From a virus, in IMG/VR virus record IMGVR_UViG_3300017917_000647, positions 1-45,326 of that record: DNA of 45,326 nucleotides. The stretch is one strand, 5' to 3'. The position numbers were made by a program, and so were the translations under genes. The notes under the pieces were generated by a model, which saw nothing but the letters and a program-made list of their open reading frames with translations, did not search any database and was not told where the DNA came from. This document shows, piece by piece, positions 40,166 through 45,326 of this stretch. How positions within the stretch are numbered: position 1 is the first letter of the stretch; each line of letters starts with the position of its first letter.

Positions 40166-40419
40166 AATATTTGCTACTGTTAGTAGTCTTTTTATTCACA
40201 GGATGCGGACAAGACTGGTCTCCGCCTAGTCTTGCTGTTATAAAAGACTACACAGTTTCTTGCGAAACATCAACAAAGCAAATAGCATACCTAAACAGAA
40301 TTGTAGCATACAAAAATTTTGGAAGTGATCCAGATTTGCTTAATGAGCAAGATCGAGAATACAACCGATACTTAAAAACTAAACTCTGGTGGTTTTATCA
40401 AAACTGCGATATACAATGA
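40162..40419 (+). CDS. Small lipoprotein, 85 aa
   Basis: MKYLLLLVVFLFTGC is a signal peptide with a lipobox ending at Cys15 (FTGC). The mature part is 70 residues with two further cysteines (SCETS and NCDIQ), possibly a disulfide. It is probably attached to the inner or outer membrane of the host. It overlaps the next gene by 4 bases and begins a run of exported proteins. Family not recognised. Confidence 0.74.
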   Translation: MKYLLLLVVFLFTGCGQDWSPPSLAVIKDYTVSCETSTKQIAYLNRIVAYKNFGSDPDLLNEQDREYNRYLKTKLWWFYQNCDIQ

Positions 40420-40946
40420 AACACTTAGCGTTTATCCTTGCTTTGATTAGTCCGTTGTCCTTTGCAGATAACTGTAGTGTTCAGCGAGCTAGTCAAAGTA
40501 CTAACAAACATCAAGTCGGTGAAGTGACTGATTTGGTTAAAACAATTACTGAAAACAAGTGTAATGTCAAATACCAAATTAATATCAACGGAGAATGGCA
40601 CAAAGTAAATTGGACAACCAGCGGCCCAGAGCAGGGAGAATTTTTGTGTAATTTGGCTATCCAGCATGGGCGCAACCAACTATTAACTATGATTCCCGGA
40701 AAATTTGAATCTGAAGAAGTTGTAGTATGCAAAGAAGGTCAAGCCAAGCGTCCAAAAACATTTAAGATCGGTTATGAAGGTTTGGAGACAGAGTTTGGAC
40801 GATTAGAAAACCAAAAGTACTTTAAGTACAAAGGTGCTACTTGCCGTAAATTTAGAGAGCGTTATACAGACACGGTGTTTAGACACAACATTGGAGTCAT
40901 TTGCCAAAACGATAATGAACTTTGGACAGTTGTGGACAAATGGTAG
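40416..40946 (+). CDS. Secreted protein with signal peptide, 176 aa
   Basis: ATG 40416 gives the signal peptide MKHLAFILALISPLSFA with cleavage before DNCSV. The mature part has six cysteines and a beta-rich pattern (VKYQININGEWHKVNW, then FKIGYEGLETEFGR), so it probably folds in the periplasm. No catalytic motif recognised. It is coupled to the small lipoprotein upstream. A sigma-70 promoter begins just after its stop. Confidence 0.68.
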   Translation: MKHLAFILALISPLSFADNCSVQRASQSTNKHQVGEVTDLVKTITENKCNVKYQININGEWHKVNWTTSGPEQGEFLCNLAIQHGRNQLLTMIPGKFESEEVVVCKEGQAKRPKTFKIGYEGLETEFGRLENQKYFKYKGATCRKFRERYTDTVFRHNIGVICQNDNELWTVVDKW

Positions 40947-40947
40947 G

Positions 40948-40976
40948 TTGACATCGGACACCGTTTGTAATATAAT
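40948..40976 (+). promoter_or_regulatory. Exact sigma-70 promoter for the lipoprotein-clpP unit
   Basis: TTGACA at 40948-40953, a 17-bp spacer and TATAAT at 40971-40976. It is a consensus match at both boxes. It reads into the tiny membrane protein at 41009, the two lipoproteins and clpP. Confidence 0.93.
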
Positions 40977-41008
40977 TTAAACATGTTAAACAACATAAGA
41001 GGCACAAT

Positions 41009-41137
41009 ATGAAAGGCATTTTAATAGGCTTTGTTTTGGGACTTGTAGTTGCCACGGTTGGTTTTAGTGGCGTTGCTCGAATCCTTGATAGAGGAATTGA
41101 AACAGTTAAAACTCAATCACAGGAGATGGCAAAATGA
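41009..41137 (+). CDS. Single-span membrane protein, 42 aa
   Basis: ATG 41009 follows AAGAGG and ends at TGA 41135-41137, overlapping the next start. MKGILIGFVLGLVVATVGFSG is one transmembrane helix, followed by a short amphipathic tail (ARILDRGIETVKTQSQEM). This layout, an N-terminal anchor and a soluble helix, is common among small T4-like phage membrane proteins. Role unknown. Confidence 0.72.
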   Translation: MKGILIGFVLGLVVATVGFSGVARILDRGIETVKTQSQEMAK

Positions 41138-41259
41138 AAATTTTTGTAGCACTTATTTTGGCAAGTTTGCTTGCTGCATGTTCAACCGTGTCAGGTGTAG
41201 GCAAGGACATTTCGTCAGCCGCTGACTGGACTAAAGAAAAGATGGGAGGCTCTAAATGA
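41134..41259 (+). CDS. Entericidin-like lipoprotein, 41 aa
   Basis: ATG 41134 to TGA 41257-41259. MKIFVALILASLLAAC has a lipobox ending in Cys16, and the mature part STVSGVGKDISSAADWTKEK follows the entericidin pattern (C-x-T-V-x-GxGKDI). Entericidins are small lipoproteins that promote or counter bacterial lysis; whether this one does so is unknown. It overlaps both neighbours, so it is made with the LPP20-like lipoprotein and clpP. The mature peptide is shorter than usual and ends in a polar tail. Confidence 0.75.
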   Translation: MKIFVALILASLLAACSTVSGVGKDISSAADWTKEKMGGSK

Positions 41260-41819
41260 AAAAGGCCCTAATGGTTGTGCCGTTGGTTGCACTTTTATCA
41301 GCTTGTGGTACAACTGATCGTTTCGCAAAAATTGCCGATATGGAGAATGAGCGTCGTGTAAGCTCTCAAGAAAAGATTCTTGACAAAACCCCTGACTGGT
41401 TTAATAAACTTCCTGCAAGTACTAGCGCAGTTTATGAAGCTGGTTTTGGTAGTTCGTTCAACATGTCTGATGCAGATGCTTATGCAAAAACTGATGCATA
41501 TGGTAAACTATGTATGACTGCTGGTGGTAAAACTAGTCAGCAAACTAAAATTTATTCTTCCGAAGGTGAGAATAGCAGAACTCAACTTAATGAACGAGTT
41601 ACTAAGAGTTTCTGTCCAAACGTTGATTTGACCGGTGTACAGCAAGATCAAATTAAACGAATTGTAACACCAAACGGTAAAATCAATACGTATGTTCTGA
41701 TTGTACTACCAACCGGCGATGCTAATATTTTGAAGCGAGCTAAGGAAGCACATGCCGAACGAGAAATTGCTATGAAACGTGCTCCAGAAGCATTTAAAGA
41801 ATTAGAAAAGAATAATTAA
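41256..41819 (+). CDS. LPP20-like lipoprotein, 187 aa
   Basis: MKKALMVVPLVALLSAC has a lipobox ending in Cys17. The mature part contains PDWFNKLPASTSAVYEAGFGSSF and DADAYAKTDAYGKLC, the two blocks that mark LPP20-type proteins, followed by a second alpha/beta part that includes INTYVLIVLPTG. The C-terminus is a charged helix. It is the third lipoprotein in this cluster and precedes clpP by 9 bases. A structural or host-envelope role is likely; not shown. Confidence 0.72.
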   Translation: MKKALMVVPLVALLSACGTTDRFAKIADMENERRVSSQEKILDKTPDWFNKLPASTSAVYEAGFGSSFNMSDADAYAKTDAYGKLCMTAGGKTSQQTKIYSSEGENSRTQLNERVTKSFCPNVDLTGVQQDQIKRIVTPNGKINTYVLIVLPTGDANILKRAKEAHAEREIAMKRAPEAFKELEKNN

Positions 41820-41828
41820 GGATTAAGA

Positions 41829-42449
41829 ATGCCAAATTTGGTACCAATGGTCATCGAGACTGAACCAAAGGGCGAACGTGCTTACGATATCTACAGCCGT
41901 TTGCTCAAAGACCGTATTGTAATGCTAGATACTGATGTAAATGAGCATACTGCAAGTTTGCTAGTTGCCCAACTACTTTTCCTTGAAAGTCAAGGAAATG
42001 AGGACATTAATTTCTTTATTAATAGTCCCGGCGGTAGCGTCACAGCAGGTCTAGCCATTTATGATACTATGCAATTTATTAAGCCCGATGTTGCTACTTA
42101 TGTTATTGGGCAAGCCGCAAGTATGGGTTCATTTTTAGCACAAGCAGGTACTCCTGGTAAGCGATTTGTATTGCCAGAAAGCCGTACTATGATCCATCGT
42201 GTTAGCTCAGGTACTCCTGGTACTCGCGGATCAGTACATGTTCAAGAACTTGAATTTGAAGACGCAAAACGAGCTTTTGAGGAATCAAAACGAATTAACA
42301 AACGTCTAACTGAACTGTATGTTAAGCATAATACCGCTGGTAAGACGTTTGACGAGCTGTTTAGTGACATGAAATTTGATACGTTTTTAAGCGCATCAGA
42401 AGCTGTACAGTACGGGCTAGCCGATAAAGTTATCGAAAAACGCCCATAA
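41829..42449 (+). CDS. clpP: ClpP-like serine protease, 206 aa
   Basis: The catalytic triad positions match E. coli ClpP: Ser98 in GQAASMGSF, His123 in TMIHRVSS (25 residues later, as in ClpP) and Asp184 in [19 protein letters not shown]. The N-terminus [17 protein letters not shown] and the axial-loop region are also ClpP-like. Tetradecameric ClpP needs a Clp ATPase partner; none is seen here, so it may pair with a host ClpX/ClpA or act alone as a virion-maturation protease. Confidence 0.92.
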   Translation: MPNLVPMVIETEPKGERAYDIYSRLLKDRIVMLDTDVNEHTASLLVAQLLFLESQGNEDINFFINSPGGSVTAGLAIYDTMQFIKPDVATYVIGQAASMGSFLAQAGTPGKRFVLPESRTMIHRVSSGTPGTRGSVHVQELEFEDAKRAFEESKRINKRLTELYVKHNTAGKTFDELFSDMKFDTFLSASEAVQYGLADKVIEKRP

Positions 42450-42470
42450 AGTGCGTACTTAATTGTAGGG

Positions 42471-42510
42471 CATAGCACATCTAAATAGTGTTGTATCGGA
42501 GTGTGCTATG
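42471..42510 (+). promoter_or_regulatory. Start-codon-sequestering hairpin around a late promoter
   Basis: CATAGCACA (42471-42479) pairs perfectly with TGTGCTATG (42502-42510), whose last three bases are the start codon of the HExxH gene; a further U-G pair can form inside. The loop holds the late box and the GGAG site (42498-42501). RNA read through from clpP should fold and hide the ATG, while RNA from the internal late promoter would lack the left arm. This is the arrangement known from T4 gene e. Confidence 0.7.
42480..42487 (+). promoter_or_regulatory. T4-type late promoter inside the hairpin loop
   Basis: TCTAAATA, 7 of 8 matches to TATAAATA. A start about 6 nt later leaves a leader of about 15 nt with GGAG 6 bases before ATG 42508. 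Confidence 0.65.
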
Positions 42511-43236
42511 GCCCGCAAAGCATTCAATTGGTCATTACTAGACCGCGAAACGCTGTACTCTATGCTCTACAAGCTCGGAAAAGAGATAGTAGGCAAACGG
42601 CTAGCTATTGACGAAATTTCCAGCGCAATAAGCAAACACATCAAACAACACCTTCCGGTTCGTGTTACTAGCGAGCGATTTAAAGAAGCTAAAAAGAACG
42701 AAATTTGGATTGGGGGTATGTACCATTCAGATTACGATCAAAAGGGTTATACTCGTTTTATTGAAGTTCAACTAGCATTTCCGCCCGAAGCTGAAACTAT
42801 GAAAATTAGCCTTTATCGCTGGCGCAGAATTTGCGTAGTATTTTCCGATATCATCCTACACGAAATCATACACACTAGACAGTTCCGTGCTAGAAACTTT
42901 AAACCAATTCCAATGTACCAAAGCACAGCCCAATATGCTAAGGATCGCAAGCAACAAGAGTATTACGGAGATAGAGATGAGATGGGTGCTCACTCTTTCA
43001 ATATGGCTTGTGATATGATAGATATGTTTGGATGGGATACTAAAGCCATTGCAGAATATTTAGATAAAAAGCAACCAAATAGGCAGCGTAAATCAATGTG
43101 GCAACGTTTCTTAGCCGCTTTTGATAATAATCACGATCATCCAAAAGTTCGCCAGATGAAGCAAAAAATAATGAGACAATTAGAGTATGCGTTCATTGGT
43201 AAGCCATTTCGCACTAATAACCACTTGACATACTGA
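42508..43236 (+). CDS. HExxH metallopeptidase-like protein, 242 aa
   Basis: LHEIIHTRQFRARN (HEIIH at 118-122) and DRDEMGAHSFNMA (Glu158) form a zinc site with the same layout as in the protein at 36046. The N-terminal 100 residues and the C-terminal 50 residues (basic, RKSMWQRFLAAF) flank it. No signal peptide. Expression is probably delayed by the hairpin and late promoter upstream. As in the other HExxH proteins of the window, the substrate is unknown. Confidence 0.66.
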   Translation: MARKAFNWSLLDRETLYSMLYKLGKEIVGKRLAIDEISSAISKHIKQHLPVRVTSERFKEAKKNEIWIGGMYHSDYDQKGYTRFIEVQLAFPPEAETMKISLYRWRRICVVFSDIILHEIIHTRQFRARNFKPIPMYQSTAQYAKDRKQQEYYGDRDEMGAHSFNMACDMIDMFGWDTKAIAEYLDKKQPNRQRKSMWQRFLAAFDNNHDHPKVRQMKQKIMRQLEYAFIGKPFRTNNHLTY

Positions 43237-43253
43237 TAATTAGACTGTACAAT
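43225..43253 (+). promoter_or_regulatory. Sigma-70 promoter for the DNA ligase gene
   Basis: TTGACA at 43225-43230, a 17-bp spacer and TACAAT at 43248-43253. The -35 box lies in the last codons of the HExxH gene. The leader to ATG 43284 is about 24 nt. Confidence 0.85.
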
Positions 43254-43283
43254 AGTTACATTAATAACTAGTGAAAGTCTAAA

Positions 43284-44606
43284 ATGAGCGACCCTTGCCA
43301 GTATGTAATTTCTTCACTCGAAGATCATCCTAGCCGTTTGAATAAAGAAGCAATTATCCTAGCTCAAGCTGAAGCAGGTAATGATGAATTCTTTGAAGGT
43401 TGTCGTTTGGCTTTAGACCCAATGATAACTTTTGGTCTTAAACAAATTCCGGAGAAAAAAGATGAAGATGGTCCTGGCCTGGATTGGGATAGTTTTACTC
43501 TCGCTCTTACTGGTTTCGTTTCTCGCAACGTCACCGGTAATACAGCGAGGGATATGATTCAAGCAATGATGAAATCCGCCACTAAGAGTCAGTGGAACGG
43601 ATGGTATCGACGCATCCTTATTAAAGATTTGCGTTGCGGCGTTAGTGAAAAAACCGTTAATAAAGTTGTAGAAAAGAAATGGCCCGACTATGCAGTACCT
43701 ATTTTTAGTTGCCAGCTTGCTCATGATAGTGCTAATCATGAAAGCAAGGTTACAGGGAAGAAATATATTGAAGTCAAACTCGATGGGGTTCGGGTTATTA
43801 CTATTGTTCGTACAGATGGGCGTGTTGATCAATTTAGTCGCAATGGTAAAGAATTGGTAAACTTTGAACACATTAAGCAACAAATTAGTGAAGTAGTAAA
43901 AAAGGATCCACCTAAGTATGATCTTGTACTAGACGGCGAAGTTATGTCTAGTTCATTCCAGGATCTTATGAAGCAAGTGCATCGTAAAAGCGATGTAGAA
44001 GCCAATGATGCTGTTCTTCATTTGTTTGACATGTGTCCGTTAGATAAGTTTCAAGAAGGTAAGTGGGATAAAGATCAAGAAACTAGAAGCTTGTATGTGT
44101 ATGAATGGCATAAAAAACACAAGGCAGACATGCCTAATGTTCGTGTTGTTGGTCACGAACTTGTTGACTTAGACACAGATGAAGGTAAGAAACGTTTTAA
44201 AGAAATTAATCAAATTGCAATCAATGGCGGATATGAAGGTATTATGATTAAGGATCCTAAGGCTCCTTATGAAACTAAACGTACAGCAAGTTGGCTTAAA
44301 CTCAAACCATTTATTGAAGTATCCCTAAGTGTTACGGCTGTAGAAGAAGGCACTGGTCGTAATGTTGGTAAGTTAGGTGCCTTAGTTTGTGAAGGTGTTG
44401 ATGATGGAAAGACCATTCGAGTCAATGTCGGTTCTGGTTTTACTGATTCCGACCGTGATACTTTTTGGAATGCTCGTGAGGCCCTTAATGGTCAAATTGT
44501 GGAAGTCCGTGCTGACGCTGTCACACAAAACCAGGATGGAAGTTACTCTTTACGCTTTCCGCGCTTCCTACATTTTAGAGGGTTTGACAATGGCGAGAAA
44601 ATTTGA
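43284..44606 (+). CDS. ATP-dependent DNA ligase, 440 aa
   Basis: Adenylation motif I is EVKLDGVR with the nucleophilic Lys165; motif III is LVLDGEVM near 215; motif IV is EGIMIKDP near 316; motif V is WLKLKP near 333. An OB-fold domain follows. An N-terminal helical domain of about 150 residues precedes the core, as in T4 gp30, whose length (487) is similar. It seals nicks during replication and repair. It has its own sigma-70 promoter, which fits early expression. It corresponds in role to T4 gene 30, but I do not assign that number. Confidence 0.93.
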   Translation: MSDPCQYVISSLEDHPSRLNKEAIILAQAEAGNDEFFEGCRLALDPMITFGLKQIPEKKDEDGPGLDWDSFTLALTGFVSRNVTGNTARDMIQAMMKSATKSQWNGWYRRILIKDLRCGVSEKTVNKVVEKKWPDYAVPIFSCQLAHDSANHESKVTGKKYIEVKLDGVRVITIVRTDGRVDQFSRNGKELVNFEHIKQQISEVVKKDPPKYDLVLDGEVMSSSFQDLMKQVHRKSDVEANDAVLHLFDMCPLDKFQEGKWDKDQETRSLYVYEWHKKHKADMPNVRVVGHELVDLDTDEGKKRFKEINQIAINGGYEGIMIKDPKAPYETKRTASWLKLKPFIEVSLSVTAVEEGTGRNVGKLGALVCEGVDDGKTIRVNVGSGFTDSDRDTFWNAREALNGQIVEVRADAVTQNQDGSYSLRFPRFLHFRGFDNGEKI

Positions 44607-44838
44607 TATACGCCGTTCCATGCATAAAGATATGTTGTATGGCTCGTTGCTTGAGCTAAGTAAAAATCAGCGTGTTTGGCACGAAAGTTCTGTAAGTCCT
44701 GAGTACAGCCACTTGACAGATGACGGCAAGGCCGCTATTATACATGTTGTTGAAGAATTGTTTCGCGGACTTCAAACAATCCACAAGCAAGAAGTTAAAG
44801 AAGAAGCAAAAAGGCAAACATTGGAATCACTAAAGTGA
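44590..44838 (+). CDS. Small basic hypothetical protein, 82 aa
   Basis: I use ATG 44590, which overlaps the ligase end by 17 bases; a longer frame in the ligase gene is an artefact. The product begins MARKFDIRRSMHKDMLYGSL and has charged helices (LTDDGKAAIIHVVEELFRGL, HKQEVKEEAKRQTLESL). No signal peptide or metal motif. It could interact with the ligase, with which it is translationally coupled, but I do not recognise it. Confidence 0.64.
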   Translation: MARKFDIRRSMHKDMLYGSLLELSKNQRVWHESSVSPEYSHLTDDGKAAIIHVVEELFRGLQTIHKQEVKEEAKRQTLESLK

Positions 44839-45074
44839 AAATATTAAGGTTAGCGTTACTAATATGGTCGGCGTGTGCTACGCTGGTTATATTGTTAGCT
44901 GTCTTTAATTTAAGGTCTTCAAGAACAGAAACACATGTATTCTGTGCATACGGAAGGGTGTTTGTTGAGTTTGATGACAATGGTAAAGTATGGGGAGCCA
45001 TAATGCTAGATTATAGTGGCCGACCGATACCTTGCCAAGAAGATGATGACGTTAGAATTCAAAATACAATTTAA
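44835..45074 (+). CDS. Small membrane-anchored protein, 79 aa
   Basis: GTG 44835 overlaps the previous stop (GTGA). Residues 3-23 (ILRLALLIWSACATLVILLA) form one transmembrane helix or a long signal anchor, followed by a small domain with VFCAYGRVFVEFDDNGKVWG and a late PCQEDDD. Two cysteines in the domain could pair in the periplasm. Function unknown. Confidence 0.64.
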   Translation: MKILRLALLIWSACATLVILLAVFNLRSSRTETHVFCAYGRVFVEFDDNGKVWGAIMLDYSGRPIPCQEDDDVRIQNTI

Positions 45075-45083
45075 GGAAAATTA

Positions 45084-45326
45084 ATGACCAATCCGTTTCG
45101 AGATCAAGAAAAATTTATGCGGGCCTGTGATCAAACTACAGACACTTTCAATCAGGACCAATTTAAATTATATTTGGAATTAATGAAAGAAGAGTGGAAG
45201 GAATTGCAAGTTGCAATTGACAACAGTGATCAAGTAGAAACTCTTGATGCACTACTAGATTTTATTGTTGTAACTGTGGGTGCTATTCACTCAGCTGGCT
45301 TTGACGGCGAGGGTGGCTGGAAAGAA
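45084..45326 (+). CDS. MazG-like / phosphoribosyl-ATP pyrophosphohydrolase-like protein (partial)
   Basis: ATG 45084 follows AAGGA. The frame is open to the end of the window, so the C-terminus is missing. KLYLELMKEEWKELQVAIDN contains an EExxE metal-binding helix and VETLDALLDFIVVTVGAIHS supplies the second pair of acidic residues (ExxD-type) of the all-alpha NTP pyrophosphohydrolase fold. Phage MazG-like enzymes hydrolyse nucleotides or alarmones. Eighty-one residues are visible. Confidence 0.75.
   Translation, partial: MTNPFRDQEKFMRACDQTTDTFNQDQFKLYLELMKEEWKELQVAIDNSDQVETLDALLDFIVVTVGAIHSAGFDGEGGWKE

Noticed and set aside
1-45326. CRISPR array, insertion sequence or integrase
   Set aside because: I saw no regularly spaced direct repeats, no transposase or integrase motifs and no terminal inverted repeats of the insertion type.

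Overview
The window looks like part of a T4-like tailed phage genome (myovirus type) infecting a low-GC Gram-negative bacterium, probably aquatic. Support: adjacent rIIA- and rIIB-like genes; a 440-residue ATP-dependent DNA ligase; a tail-fibre-like protein with a tropism-determinant-type N-terminus; T4-type late promoters (TATAAATA and close variants); phage ClpP; very tight ATGA/TAATG gene overlaps; and several lipoproteins or exported proteins that imply an inner and outer membrane in the host. I have no taxonomic match; the assignment rests on gene content.

Region 1 (1-8008, all + strand) is a phage core/early region: an end of an unidentified gene, a polynucleotide-kinase-like P-loop protein, an AAA+ ATPase, rIIA and rIIB, a run of small membrane proteins, an SPFH/prohibitin-like lipoprotein, a PGDYG-like protein and a small zinc-ribbon protein. 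Near-consensus sigma-70 promoters (TTGACN, 16-17 bp, TATANT) precede three genes, and strong intrinsic terminators separate units.

Region 2 (8141-34740) starts with the tail-fibre-like gene and is followed by a 25-kb island of short transcription units that alternate strands. It encodes ten radical SAM proteins (three of twitch/SPASM-like architecture, two with a B12-domain-like N-terminus), six 2-oxoglutarate/Fe(II) oxygenase-like proteins, two membrane fatty-acid-desaturase-like proteins, two SGNH hydrolases, an SDR-like reductase, a SAM methyltransferase, a QueC-like PP-loop ATPase, a short PLP aminotransferase-like protein, two paralogous kinase-like proteins and three unidentified proteins. 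All six convergent junctions overlap at the 3' ends, divergent gaps are 23-51 bp, and no terminators are visible. Many units begin with a TAAATA late-promoter core only 4-6 nt before the start codon, which predicts leaderless or nearly leaderless late mRNAs. The chemistry and the position beside the tail fibre suggest a late-expressed pathway that remodels a lipid, glycan or peptide; the substrate is not visible.

Region 3 (34741-45326, all + strand) opens with a sigma-70 promoter aimed exactly at the first base of an odd 119-nt tRNA-like gene that has a 13-bp hairpin where the anticodon arm should be. It continues with a secreted HExxH protein, an AbrB-like protein, a full-length translation initiation factor IF-1, a second HExxH protein, small phage hypotheticals, a metallophosphoesterase, an SH3-barrel-like protein, a cluster of lipoproteins and exported proteins (including an entericidin-like and an LPP20-like one), ClpP, a third HExxH protein whose start codon lies in a hairpin wrapped round a late promoter (as in T4 gene e), the DNA ligase, and a truncated MazG-like pyrophosphohydrolase.

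Taken together, host-sigma-70 promoters serve the flanks and T4-type late promoters serve the island, so the island is probably expressed during virion assembly. IF-1, the leaderless-looking starts and the tRNA-like gene may be parts of one translation strategy, but that link is inference.
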